From NCBI GenBank assembly GCA_030596605.1, contig JAUVJI010000029.1, forward strand, positions 1 to 35,956: a stretch of DNA of 35,956 nucleotides. Reading direction: 5' to 3'. Of this stretch, positions 1-8,699 are shown piece by piece. A program made the translations under genes and the position numbers. Within the stretch, counting starts at the first letter, position 1; every line of letters starts with the position of its first letter. The notes below the pieces were generated by a model. The model searched no databases. It saw only the letters and a list, made by a program, of their open reading frames with translations, and had not been told where the DNA came from. The DNA is from Bacteroidales bacterium. Its GTDB lineage: Bacteria; Bacteroidota; Bacteroidia; Bacteroidales; JAADJA01.

Positions 1-113
1 AAATATATATATGACAGATACTTAGGTATATACGGATTGTTGAAGGGCTATTAAACTTAGTTCGATTTACTTAAAAAATCGGATACACAAATTCACGTTT
101 TAAAAATTGATTT

Positions 114-344
114 TTAGAGGTTACCATTAAAGATATACCCGCCTATAATAGAAAATATAGATGCAAACGGCCCGATTAATCCTCCGGCTATCAGCCTTTC
201 TATTGGCATTGCACTCATTACGGCAACACTGTTATATTCAGCTCCGCTTACAGGCTCATAATAGAGTATCATATCTCCTGAAAACATCAAAAGCGAACCA
301 AGTACGCCTGATAATGAAAATAGCTGTAATTTATTTAACTTCAT
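114..344 (-). pseudogene. Truncated multi-pass membrane protein, N-terminal fragment (DUF6796-like)
   Basis: The reading frame encodes 76 residues with two hydrophobic segments (about residues 8-28 and 50-72) and a motif MSAMPIERLIAGGLIGP between them. From memory this resembles the N-terminus of DUF6796-type multi-pass membrane proteins, which are normally about three times longer. The frame stops just after the second membrane segment and I see no continuation of the protein between positions 1 and 113, so I read it as a gene remnant. Its ATG overlaps the stop codon of an SRPBCC fragment (ATGA overlap), as in a translationally coupled pair, so a two-gene unit probably decayed here. A genuine small membrane protein is the alternative. 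Function unknown. Confidence 0.45.
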
Positions 345-388
345 TTTTCAACCAATTTTTTCATTCCATCCAGTACCATCTTCAATCC
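341..388 (-). pseudogene. C-terminal remnant of an SRPBCC/AHSA1-like gene
   Basis: Only 15 codons and a stop remain in frame, reading GLKMVLDGMKKLVEK. This matches the end of the larger fragment at 2125-2382 (GGWQMVLDGMKKMIEKN), the conserved C-terminal helix of AHSA1-type SRPBCC proteins. An in-frame TAA sits immediately upstream, so the rest of the domain is gone or out of frame. Its stop codon overlaps the start of the following membrane-protein fragment. The stretch from 389 to 510 holds nothing else that I recognise. Confidence 0.6.
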
Positions 389-510
389 TTATCTTAACAT
401 TGACAAGGTATTATTATTGAAAAGAGCGAAAGTATTTAGGAGTTCGAGAACCGCCGTATAAATAACCAGTATTTACAGTAGTGTGTGAAGTGAATAAACT
501 GGGCATTGGC

Positions 511-2028
511 TCACTGGCGATCAACTCGATTGCACCCCGTTAATTGTATGATCTCAACATTTCTAACTTGATTAATCTCATAGTTAATACTCTCATCATC
601 ATTAATTAGTATAGTATATCCTGAATCACTTATTCTTTTTATAGTTTCAATGTCGGGAATGTTGGAATATGCAATACAATTAACATAAAACATTGTCTCT
701 ATTGGCCGTCCTACATTGAAAATTACAATTTGCTTATTTATGTCTAAGTTTTCGTTTAGTTTTCTCAATTCTTTAACCCATTGTGGGTTTCTATCTCTAT
801 TAATAAAAGGCTTAATACGTTCAATTGAATATCTTACCGGAAGTGCTAATAAGAGAAAAAGTATGATAAAAATCATCCATTTAAAACGAAATCTATTTCT
901 ATATTGATAAAGATAATGCCAAAAAAGTCCTGTTATTATAAATATTGCCGGGGCAGTAAAAAGTGTATATCCTTGCATTTTTGTTTTTACAAAAGAGAAG
1001 AATATAAAAGGAATAATAAACCAAAATGATATAATTAACCTCCTGTAATTTTTCCAGTTCTTACTAGTTTTCCAAATAAACCATATCAATGGAATATAAA
1101 TAAGTTCTCCAAAAAGTAATCTTACTTTATCAAAATGATAATAAAAAGGGCCTCCTTGCTCATCCAATATTTCAGTTATATGTTTTAAATTAAAGCTGCT
1201 TTCCCATTGTGCCTCAACTGGAAAAGCACTGAATATATATATTTGCCATGGTAAGGAAACAATAAATATTACAAAACATAAAAAAAATAAATTAATAGAT
1301 ATTTCTTTAAATGTGAATTTCTTGGAATCAAGAACCAACAATAACCAAATAGGAATTACAATTAGCGCTGGTAACCATTTTGAAAGGATTGCCAATCCTA
1401 TACTGATTCCGCACAAAACATTAAAAATCATTTTCTTTCTTCGAACGAAATTAATAGCAAATAAAACAGATAATTGAATAAAAAACAGAAAGAAAACATC
1501 AATATGGTCAGTTGCAACTCTACCAGCTGTAATTTCGATTATTAATCCATGTATAGAATATAGAAAAGCAGCAATAATTCCAACTCTGCTATTGAATAGA
1601 TATTTAGCTATGTAGAATGTTATCCAAATACCTAAAATTGTCAATATAATTGATGGTAACCGTAAAGCAATTTCGTTAATTCCAAGAAGCGACATACTAA
1701 TTGCCATTGTCCAAAGTGGAATCGGTTGTTTGTGTATCCAGATATGATTACCAGTCCAGCTTTTATAATCATATGGTAAAATTGGATTATCGTAAAGGGT
1801 AGGTTGTAATGGATGTTCAATTAAGTTTTTTGCTACCAATGCATGATACCTTTCATCCCAAGTGTGAAGATAAAGATCTGCAGCAGTGAATAATCGAAGC
1901 AATAATCCACAAGTCATTATCAGTAGTAAAGAAATTACTATTTTGCGCTTTCCAAATTGTCTGTATGCAATAAAATATCCGAATACACATACAGAAATCG
2001 TTATTATTCCGAATATTATGTTCTCCAT
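511..2028 (-). CDS. ArnT/PMT-like membrane glycosyltransferase (GT39/GT83 type)
   Basis: This is a 505-residue integral membrane protein with roughly 11-13 hydrophobic segments, the layout of the PMT_2/ArnT glycosyltransferase clan that transfers sugars from polyprenyl-phosphate donors on the periplasmic face. The first periplasmic loop carries WDERYHALVAKNL (residues 57-69); the Asp-Glu pair at 58-59 matches the catalytic acidic position of this clan. The loop then has NHIWIHKQPIPLW (94-106), followed by ALRLPSIILT (121-130) and AGRVATDHID (168-177), which are typical of the core. The start is an ATG followed directly by a membrane segment. It stands alone between degenerate SRPBCC fragments. 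The acceptor (lipid A, protein or glycan) cannot be read from the sequence. Confidence 0.85.
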   Translation of the reverse strand: MENIIFGIITISVCVFGYFIAYRQFGKRKIVISLLLIMTCGLLLRLFTAADLYLHTWDERYHALVAKNLIEHPLQPTLYDNPILPYDYKSWTGNHIWIHKQPIPLWTMAISMSLLGINEIALRLPSIILTILGIWITFYIAKYLFNSRVGIIAAFLYSIHGLIIEITAGRVATDHIDVFFLFFIQLSVLFAINFVRRKKMIFNVLCGISIGLAILSKWLPALIVIPIWLLLVLDSKKFTFKEISINLFFLCFVIFIVSLPWQIYIFSAFPVEAQWESSFNLKHITEILDEQGGPFYYHFDKVRLLFGELIYIPLIWFIWKTSKNWKNYRRLIISFWFIIPFIFFSFVKTKMQGYTLFTAPAIFIITGLFWHYLYQYRNRFRFKWMIFIILFLLLALPVRYSIERIKPFINRDRNPQWVKELRKLNENLDINKQIVIFNVGRPIETMFYVNCIAYSNIPDIETIKRISDSGYTILINDDESINYEINQVRNVEIIQLTGCNRVDRQ

Positions 2029-2124
2029 GCAGTTCTATTTAATTAAGCACTAACTCATTTTATCATATAAAAATATTAGTTAACCCATGATGAAAATCAG
2101 GATAACAGTAGCTTTTTATTGGTT

Positions 2125-2382
2125 TTAATTTTTTTCAATCATTTTTTTCATTCCATCCAATACCATCTGCCATCCGCCATCTGCATGCTCTTTGGCTTGT
2201 TCACTGGCAAATCCTTCCTGAGTTAAGATCAGGATTGTATTGTTTCCACTTTGTTTAAGCTTGTAGGTGACAATAGAATAATTTTCTTCTTTATCCTCAA
2301 GACCGGAAAATCCACTCCAGTAATTGTATTGTAATAATTCATCCTGTTTAATAGTCATAATATTTCCTTTATCTATTATCAT
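2125..2382 (-). pseudogene. SRPBCC/AHSA1-like protein, C-terminal half only
   Basis: The 85-residue frame contains YNYWSGFSGLEDKEENYS (about residues 19-36), then TLILTQEGF-like strands and the terminal helix GGWQMVLDGMKKMIEKN. These are the conserved second half of AHSA1-type SRPBCC (START-like) domains, normally about 140-160 residues. The N-terminal half is missing: the frame upstream of the first Met holds several closely spaced stops (2383-2400). The GNIMTIKQDELLQY start aligns with an internal strand of the family, so the Met is probably not a native start. A shorter paralogous remnant lies at 341-388, on the other side of the glycosyltransferase gene. Confidence 0.7.
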
Positions 2383-2536
2383 TTTTTATCTACTTAGTTA
2401 TATTTAGTTATTCCTCAATGTTTATTTACTAAATACAAAACTAAGTATATCCCGGCAATATTCCTTTTTCATATTGCTTAAATGTGGTTTCTTTAACTAA
2501 TTAAATATCTTAGTTAAATTCTTATTGAAACTTTCC

Positions 2537-2544
2537 TAATTTTG
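2537..2544 (+). promoter_or_regulatory. Bacteroidota -7 promoter element for the carboxypeptidase gene
   Basis: TAATTTTG matches the TAnnTTTG -7 consensus. It predicts transcription starting near 2551 and a leader of about 19 nt before the ATG at 2570. No good -33 TTTG is seen at the standard spacing. Confidence 0.55.
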
Positions 2545-2569
2545 CATGAATCAAATATTCCGATAAATT

Positions 2570-4285
2570 ATGTTAGTATTCAGGTATCTATATTTAATAT
2601 TTGTAATAACAATTTTTACAAGTATTTGTCACGGGCAAGAGAAATCCGAAACAGATGAAATTTTTAACGACAAATCTGAGATTTATTTCAGGTTTGAAAA
2701 CAAAGATATTTCATTTGATCGATTAACCCGGATAATCTCCATCGATAGTAAAACCAATAAGGAATGGGTTTATGCCTATGCCAATAAAAATGGATTTACA
2801 GAATTCCTTAATCAGAAAATCAATTATGAAATATTGCAACATCCCGGCACACTGATTATCCCCAAAATGCGAAGCCATGTCAATATTAAAAATACAGATG
2901 AATGGGATTTTTATCCAACCTATGAGGCATATATTGACTTAATGTATCAGTTTGAACAGAATTACCCGGATCTGTGTGATGTCTTTAGCATCGGAAACTC
3001 TGAAGAGGGGAGGAGCCTCTTGTTTGCAAAGATTTCAAAAAATGATAACGAACAGGAAAACGAACCACGGTTTCTTTATACATCTACCATGCATGGAGAT
3101 GAAACAGCCGGTTATGTCCTGATGCTTCATTTGATTGATTATCTACTTTCTAATTATGGAACTGATATAAAAATTACACATCTGCTCGACAATATGGAAA
3201 TCTGGATCAATCCTCTGGCCAATCCTGACGGAGCCTATGCCGGAGGAAACAATTCCATTTACGGTGCAACCCGGTTTAATGCCAATGGAGTAGACTTAAA
3301 CAGGAATTACCCTGATCCTGAAGATGGGCAACATCCTGATGGGAATCCCTGGCAACCGGAAACCATTGAATTTATGGAGTTGGCTGATAGCATTGTTTTT
3401 GTAATGGGAGCTAATTTTCATAGCGGCGCTGAAGTATTTAACTATCCCTGGGACACATGGGCACAACTTCATGCTGATGATGATTGGTGGCAGTATGTAG
3501 GCAGGGAATGGGCCGATACGGTGCATAAGTATGGACCTCCAGGTTATTTTACCGGATTTGATAATGGTATTACCAATGGCTACGAATGGTATTCAATCTC
3601 AGGCGGGAGGCAGGATTATATGAATTATTTTTATCATTGCCGTGAAGTAACACTTGAGATATCCAATACTAAAATATTGCCTGAAAGTCTTTTATCTGAT
3701 TATTGGGAGTACAATTATCACTCTTTTCTGAATTATATTGAGCAGGCTTTATACGGAATAACAGGTACGGTAACTGATTCGATTACCGGAGATCCATTAG
3801 CTGCATCAATATTTATTGAAGGACATGATGTGGATGGAAGCTGGGTAAAAACAGATCAGTTGTATGGCCATTATTTCAGGCCATTATTTGAAGGGATGTA
3901 TCAAAACATCACCTTTTCTGCATCAGGTTATGAATCTAAAACCATTAACCAGGTTCAGGTTTTTAATTATCAGTTGACTCAACAGGATGTACAGCTTGTA
4001 TATACCGGATCAGGGATAAATAATTTAAGTGCCGGCAATATTTTTTCTATAAGCCCGAATCCTAACGGCGGAACATTTAGAATTGAATACATGGGAAGTT
4101 CAGAAGCAAACAGTAAAATAGATATTTATAGTTTGAATGGAGAAATTGTATTTTCTCAAAATTATAAATTCACGAAGGGGTCGAATTATTTGCCTGTTGA
4201 TCTGGATATGGCGACTCAAGGAGTATATATGCTGAAGATACAAACTGATATCCAAAGTTTTTCTGAAAAAATAATGGTAAGGTAA
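2570..4285 (+). CDS. Secreted M14 zinc carboxypeptidase with T9SS C-terminal sorting domain
   Basis: A 571-residue exported metallopeptidase that should remove C-terminal residues from peptides. A signal peptide covers residues 1-22 (hydrophobic core then CHGQ). The M14 domain runs from about 115 to 390: HGDE (H175, E178) and H284 in NFHSG are the zinc ligands, LNRNYP (243-248) is the substrate-binding stretch, and E363 in VTLEIS is the likely catalytic glutamate. A carboxypeptidase regulatory-like beta domain follows (about 395-475, GITGTVTDSITGDPL). The last 80 residues (SPNPNGGTF at 495-503 to the KIMVR end) form a type A T9SS sorting domain, so the enzyme is probably delivered to the surface or released. 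All key residues are present. The next gene starts 14 bp downstream. Confidence 0.93.
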   Translation: MLVFRYLYLIFVITIFTSICHGQEKSETDEIFNDKSEIYFRFENKDISFDRLTRIISIDSKTNKEWVYAYANKNGFTEFLNQKINYEILQHPGTLIIPKMRSHVNIKNTDEWDFYPTYEAYIDLMYQFEQNYPDLCDVFSIGNSEEGRSLLFAKISKNDNEQENEPRFLYTSTMHGDETAGYVLMLHLIDYLLSNYGTDIKITHLLDNMEIWINPLANPDGAYAGGNNSIYGATRFNANGVDLNRNYPDPEDGQHPDGNPWQPETIEFMELADSIVFVMGANFHSGAEVFNYPWDTWAQLHADDDWWQYVGREWADTVHKYGPPGYFTGFDNGITNGYEWYSISGGRQDYMNYFYHCREVTLEISNTKILPESLLSDYWEYNYHSFLNYIEQALYGITGTVTDSITGDPLAASIFIEGHDVDGSWVKTDQLYGHYFRPLFEGMYQNITFSASGYESKTINQVQVFNYQLTQQDVQLVYTGSGINNLSAGNIFSISPNPNGGTFRIEYMGSSEANSKIDIYSLNGEIVFSQNYKFTKGSNYLPVDLDMATQGVYMLKIQTDIQSFSEKIMVR

Positions 4286-4299
4286 AGTTTTAAAACCTG

Positions 4300-5796
4300 A
4301 TGAAAAAGTATTTTGTTGAAATTATAATTTTCCTTGCCGGTGCCTTAACCATGATATTTGAAATTGTTGGGTCAAGGGTTTTGGGCCCTTTTTTCGGAAC
4401 ATCCGTATTTGTTTGGACTAGTCTGATAGGTATCATTATGGGAAGCCTGAGTGTGGGCTATTGGGCCGGAGGCAAATTGTCGGAAAAAAGATCGGATTTT
4501 ATAATTCTTTCGTGGATATTAATATTAGCAGCAATATTTATCCTGATCACTGCCATAGGCAATAATTACATTTTAAACAGAATAGTCAAATACGTTCCGG
4601 ATTTTAGGTTCAGAACAATATTATCAGTATTGGTTTTGTTTGGGCCGGCAAGTGTTTTTTTTGGGGCAGTATTACCTTTTGGTGTAAAGTTGAAAATAAC
4701 TAACATTAAAACATCAGGGGCGCTTGTTGGTAACCTTTATGCACTCTCAACCATTGGAAGTATCCTCGGAACATTTCTCGCCGGTTTTGTCCTGATTCCG
4801 GTTTTTGGATTTAAGAATATACTCTATGCTATTTCATTTATCATACTCATTCTATCATTACTCATTTGTTTGAATGAGCGAAAATTGATTCCGGGTTTTA
4901 TCACAGTTTTGGTTTGTAGCGCTTTGGTTATATTCTGGATAAAAGTTTATAATACAAATCTAACCTACATTGATGTTGATACACAATATAATCGGGTATT
5001 GATTTATACTACCACAGATGAATCAACAGGAAGACCTGTAAAAATGCTGAATGTAAACAATGAAAAAAGTTCGGCTATGTTTACCGATAAAGATGATGGA
5101 CTTGTGTTTGAAGTATTGAAATATTACAGGCTGGTGCAACATTTTAATCCCGCATTTAAATCCTCTCTTATGATTGGTGGTTCGGGTTATGCATTTCCAA
5201 AGGATTACCTGAATAAATTCCCGGATGCTAACATTGATGTTGTTGAGATTGATCCCGGTCTGACAAAACTTGCGAAGAAACATTTTGGCTTGGTTGATAA
5301 TCCAAGGTTGAGGATTTTTCATGAAGATGGCCGGACATATTTGAATGGATGTAAAACGAAATATGATGCTGTTTTTGTCGACGCCTACAAATCAATGATA
5401 ACAATACCTTACCAACTGACTACCGTAGAAGCGGTGCAAAAGATTTATGATGTCCTGAATAAAAATGGTGCTGTGTATGCCAATGTAATATCTTCATTGG
5501 ATGAGAATACAAATTATTTTCTAAGGTCTGAATTGGCCACCTATAAAAGCATCTTTCCCCAGGTTTATATTTTTGCGGTTCAGTATCCAAATCCAACAAA
5601 CGTTGAAAAATCATATTTCCAGAATTTTATAATCATAGGATTAAAATCGAATAATAAACCGCAGTTCCAAAGTGAGGATGAAGAATTAAATAAATACCTG
5701 GGCAATCTTTACAAGGGAGACCTGGATTATGAAAATCAGATATTAACAGATGAATATGCGCCGGTTGAGTTTTTCGCTTCAAAGGCGCTGAGGTAA
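4300..5796 (+). CDS. Fused membrane/spermidine synthase-like protein
   Basis: A 498-residue protein. The first ~215 residues form about seven membrane segments beginning LAGALTMIFEIVGSRVLGP, the signature of the membrane half of fused MFS/spermidine-synthase proteins. The C-terminal half is a Rossmann-type aminopropyltransferase/methyltransferase domain: GGSG (293-296), VEIDPG (315-320, acidic residue that binds the cofactor ribose), HEDGR (341-345) and DAYKS (361-365). The polyamine synthase GGGDG motif appears as GGSGYAFP, so spermidine synthesis is not assured and another small-molecule transferase role is possible. It lies 14 bp behind the carboxypeptidase gene and may be co-transcribed with it. 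The stop lies 1 bp from the stop of the convergent gene, with no terminator visible between them. Confidence 0.85.
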   Translation: MKKYFVEIIIFLAGALTMIFEIVGSRVLGPFFGTSVFVWTSLIGIIMGSLSVGYWAGGKLSEKRSDFIILSWILILAAIFILITAIGNNYILNRIVKYVPDFRFRTILSVLVLFGPASVFFGAVLPFGVKLKITNIKTSGALVGNLYALSTIGSILGTFLAGFVLIPVFGFKNILYAISFIILILSLLICLNERKLIPGFITVLVCSALVIFWIKVYNTNLTYIDVDTQYNRVLIYTTTDESTGRPVKMLNVNNEKSSAMFTDKDDGLVFEVLKYYRLVQHFNPAFKSSLMIGGSGYAFPKDYLNKFPDANIDVVEIDPGLTKLAKKHFGLVDNPRLRIFHEDGRTYLNGCKTKYDAVFVDAYKSMITIPYQLTTVEAVQKIYDVLNKNGAVYANVISSLDENTNYFLRSELATYKSIFPQVYIFAVQYPNPTNVEKSYFQNFIIIGLKSNNKPQFQSEDEELNKYLGNLYKGDLDYENQILTDEYAPVEFFASKALR

Positions 5797-5797
5797 T

Positions 5798-7165
5798 TTA
5801 TTCCCCGAAGGGAATGCCACTCCCGAAAATAAACCGAAATGCTGTAAAAATAATTACCGTTATTAAAAGGTATTTCCATTTAAGACTGATCTTTCGGGGC
5901 TCCTCATCAAAATAGATTTCGTTTATGGTATTAATGGAAATAACAAGCGGTATGATCAGCAATATGATGGTGCTCAATTTCATGATTTCATAAAAAAGCT
6001 CATCCATGGTGATGTTATAAAAGTCATTTGGAATTTTGAATAGTGCTAGCAAAATAATTCCTAAAATGGCGGGTACCAATACCTGGCTGTACATAATGAA
6101 TTTTCTGTTTCCTTTATCAACATAATTAAGATATGTATTGCCGGATATAATAAAAGATTTGGCTATAAAACCTCCAATTGAAATCAGTGCAAAAATTGAG
6201 ATTATTGAAAATATCATTTTGCCGGTATCACGGTAATACAAGTAGGCAATAACCCATCCAAAATCTTTGTTGAGCAGGGTTCCCATCAAAAGTGATCCGA
6301 AAAACATCACCATACCATGAACAAAACCCCACAGGAAAAATAATTTAAAACTTCCTGCTTCATTTTTAAACGTGCTGTAAATAATAATAAATATAGTTCC
6401 TAATATCAAACCGGTTATTGGCATAATACTGAACAATATCTTAACGGAATCAGCTGACCATTGAGAACTTTCAATATTATAGTAAATTTTGTAATAATAA
6501 AATATGGTTTTATAATCGAAACTCAGGGATATCCAAACGGTAATAAACTGGCTGATAATGTAAATGGTTGCATACGACAATAAAAACAATGTGAGTGAAT
6601 TTATGGATATGACCATAAAATTATTTCGTTCGTTTTTATTTTCAGCCAAATAAACTATCCAACTGAACCACCTTTTTAATGTGTTCCTGTCGAAAGTTTT
6701 GATATCATGTTTAAAAGCATTAAATCGTTCTTTTCTTTTTTCCTTGCGCAATTGTTTTCTTTCAAGCTTTGTCTCTATTTTTTCATGCTTCTCATCTTTT
6801 AGTCTTTCCTTGTCAAGTATTTGATCCTGGGCGCTTTTTTCTTTTAATCTTATTTTGATCTCCAGTTTTTCCTGCTTTTTTTCCTCCTGCTTTGCTTTAA
6901 TTCTTTCCCTTTGTTGTTTCCTGACAACTTTCCTTCTTTTAGAAAGATATTTTAAAATTCTGTAAGCACGATAAATTCTGTAACCGAAGGATCTTTTCTG
7001 TTTTTTCCTTTCAAGTGATTCTGCTTGTTTGGTTTTTTTTTCGGAGGATATGCTAAGTTTTTTGGCTTTGGCCAGTTGTTTTCGTTTGTATGAAAGAAAT
7101 CGCATCCTGCGGTAGATGGGATATAGCGTTTTGCCCAGTAATTTTCTTTTCATACTATCTTTCAT
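5798..7165 (-). CDS. Membrane protein with long charged coiled-coil N-terminus, unknown function
   Basis: I do not recognise the family. About 455 residues from the ATG at 7165. An in-frame TTG at 7186 would add seven residues but lies inside the predicted -7 promoter element, so it is not used. Residues 1 to about 165 are dominated by Lys, Arg and Glu with almost no hydrophobic stretch and are predicted to form a cytoplasmic coiled coil. The rest holds seven or eight hydrophobic segments with Gly-rich turns, ending in FRFIFGSGIPFGE. The C-terminal half resembles YIP1-like small-molecule or trafficking membrane domains only in general layout. It converges with the spermidine-synthase-like gene and is transcribed apart from the AONS-family gene behind it (127 bp gap). 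Confidence 0.75.
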   Translation of the reverse strand: MKDSMKRKLLGKTLYPIYRRMRFLSYKRKQLAKAKKLSISSEKKTKQAESLERKKQKRSFGYRIYRAYRILKYLSKRRKVVRKQQRERIKAKQEEKKQEKLEIKIRLKEKSAQDQILDKERLKDEKHEKIETKLERKQLRKEKRKERFNAFKHDIKTFDRNTLKRWFSWIVYLAENKNERNNFMVISINSLTLFLLSYATIYIISQFITVWISLSFDYKTIFYYYKIYYNIESSQWSADSVKILFSIMPITGLILGTIFIIIYSTFKNEAGSFKLFFLWGFVHGMVMFFGSLLMGTLLNKDFGWVIAYLYYRDTGKMIFSIISIFALISIGGFIAKSFIISGNTYLNYVDKGNRKFIMYSQVLVPAILGIILLALFKIPNDFYNITMDELFYEIMKLSTIILLIIPLVISINTINEIYFDEEPRKISLKWKYLLITVIIFTAFRFIFGSGIPFGE

Positions 7166-7183
7166 ACAAAATAATTTGTTGAG

Positions 7184-7191
7184 CAAATGTA
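7184..7191 (-). promoter_or_regulatory. -7 promoter element for the charged membrane protein gene
   Basis: On the minus strand this reads TACATTTG, a match to TAnnTTTG, with TCTG (one mismatch to TTTG) 19 bp upstream at 7211-7214. It predicts a leader of roughly 12 nt before the ATG at 7165 and rules out the upstream TTG start. Confidence 0.55.
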
Positions 7192-7292
7192 ATTATTTTA
7201 AATAAAAGCACAGAAGCTATTACCAGCTATTAAAGAAATGTTTGAATATGTAAATGGGAATATTGTTTCTTTAGTTCCGAATAATTAAAAAA

Positions 7293-8540
7293 TTATTCTA
7301 CATACATTTCAGCAATCTCATCCGAATATAACCCTTCATCCATTTTTTTCTTTACATCTGAAAATGCTTTGATGGTATATTCAACATCTTCCAGCGTATG
7401 AACTGCTGTAGGGATCAGCCTTAACATGATCACTCCTTTTGGCACAACAGGGTACGCCACGATGGAACAGAAAATATTATAGTTTTCCCTTAGATCCATT
7501 GTTGCCTGTGTACCCTCAGTAGCTCCACCTTTGAAATAAACAGGCGTTACCGGTGATTTAGTATCTCCCAAATCAAATCCTTTTTGCTTTAGGCCTGATT
7601 GGAGTGCATTTACTATTTCCCATAGCTTATCCTTGTGCTCAGGTTCGTTTTGTAACATTTCAAGTCGTTTAAGTGCACCTATGACCATAGGCATTGGCAA
7701 CGACTTGGCGTATACCTGTGACCGCATGTTGTACATCAGAAAATCAACCACCGTTTTACTACCGGCTACAAAACCACCAATACCGGCCATTGATTTAGCA
7801 AAAGTGGCAAAGTAAACATCAATTTGATCCTGCACGCCAAAATGCTCGCCGGTTCCTATCCCTTTTTTACCCATTGTTCCAAATCCGTGAGCGTCATCAA
7901 CGAGTAAGCGAAATTTATATTTTTTCTTAAGGTCAACGATTTCGTCCAGTTTAGCCAAATCGCCAACCATACCGTATACTCCTTCTGTTATAACCAGGAT
8001 ACCACCTCCTGTTTTTTCAACTAATTTGGTAGCTCTTTCAAGTTCTTTATCCAGGTTTTCCATGTTGTTGTGCGGATACACAAACCTTTTTCCAAAATGC
8101 AAACGCATCCCATCAATAATACAGGCATGGGCTTCTGAATCATAAACAATCACATCCCTTCTGTCGACAAGCGCGTTAATAATGGAAATCATTCCCTGAT
8201 AACCGAAATTAAGCAAATAGGCCGCTTCCTTTTGCACAAATGCAGCCAGTTTTCCTTCAAGCTCTTCATGATATTTAGTCTGCCCTGACATCATTCTTGC
8301 GCCCATCGGATTGGCCAAACCATAATCTGCAGTTGCTTGAGCATCAACTTTTCTGATGTCAGGGTGATTAGCTAATCCCAGATAATTGTTTAAACTCCAA
8401 ACGAGCATATCCTTTCCCATAAACTTCATGCGATTTGATAATTCGCCTTCCAGTTTGGGAAACATATAATAACCATGTCCTTGTTTCATGTATTGTCCTA
8501 AGGGGCCGAAGAATTTGTCAATTTTGCTAAATATATCCAT
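7293..8540 (-). CDS. AONS-family PLP-dependent acyltransferase (alpha-oxoamine synthase)
   Basis: A 415-residue fold-type I PLP enzyme of the alpha-oxoamine synthase family, which condenses an amino acid with an acyl thioester (8-amino-7-oxononanoate synthase, 2-amino-3-ketobutyrate CoA ligase, serine palmitoyltransferase). Visible landmarks are NNYLGLANHP (51-60), PMGARMMSG (78-86), H138 (PLP-ring stacking), DDAHGFG (215-221) and the Schiff-base lysine K249 in TFAKSMAG. It starts MDIFSKIDKFFGPLGQY, as in a conserved Bacteroidota subgroup often labelled serine palmitoyltransferase-like. No biotin or sphingolipid gene lies beside it, so the exact product is open. Its promoter shares an intergenic region with divergent bamD. 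Confidence 0.85.
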   Translation of the reverse strand: MDIFSKIDKFFGPLGQYMKQGHGYYMFPKLEGELSNRMKFMGKDMLVWSLNNYLGLANHPDIRKVDAQATADYGLANPMGARMMSGQTKYHEELEGKLAAFVQKEAAYLLNFGYQGMISIINALVDRRDVIVYDSEAHACIIDGMRLHFGKRFVYPHNNMENLDKELERATKLVEKTGGGILVITEGVYGMVGDLAKLDEIVDLKKKYKFRLLVDDAHGFGTMGKKGIGTGEHFGVQDQIDVYFATFAKSMAGIGGFVAGSKTVVDFLMYNMRSQVYAKSLPMPMVIGALKRLEMLQNEPEHKDKLWEIVNALQSGLKQKGFDLGDTKSPVTPVYFKGGATEGTQATMDLRENYNIFCSIVAYPVVPKGVIMLRLIPTAVHTLEDVEYTIKAFSDVKKKMDEGLYSDEIAEMYVE

Positions 8541-8583
8541 TTTATTATAAATTATTTAAAATACTGTTATCCAAATAAAAAGA

Positions 8584-8617
8584 CAAAACTATAATTTATT
8601 GAAATGATTTTCACAAA
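8584..8617 (-). promoter_or_regulatory. Promoter of the AONS-family gene (-33/-7)
   Basis: On the minus strand a TTTG at 8614-8617 is followed after 22 bp by TAGTTTTG at 8584-8591. Both match the Bacteroidota -33/-7 consensus at an acceptable spacing. The predicted leader is about 35-40 nt. Confidence 0.6.
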
Positions 8618-8686
8618 TAATTTTGAATTAATTTTAACAATAATATTTACAGTCAAAATACGTTTTTAATTTCCAATAAATTACAG

Positions 8687-8694
8687 TAATTTTG
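8687..8694 (+). promoter_or_regulatory. -7 element directly at the bamD start (possible leaderless mRNA)
   Basis: TAATTTTG lies only 5 bp before the bamD ATG at 8700, with TTTT 19 bp upstream in the -33 position. Transcription starting about 7 nt after the element would begin at or next to the start codon. Either the mRNA is leaderless or a downstream start codon is used. Confidence 0.5.
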
Positions 8695-8699
8695 CGCCC

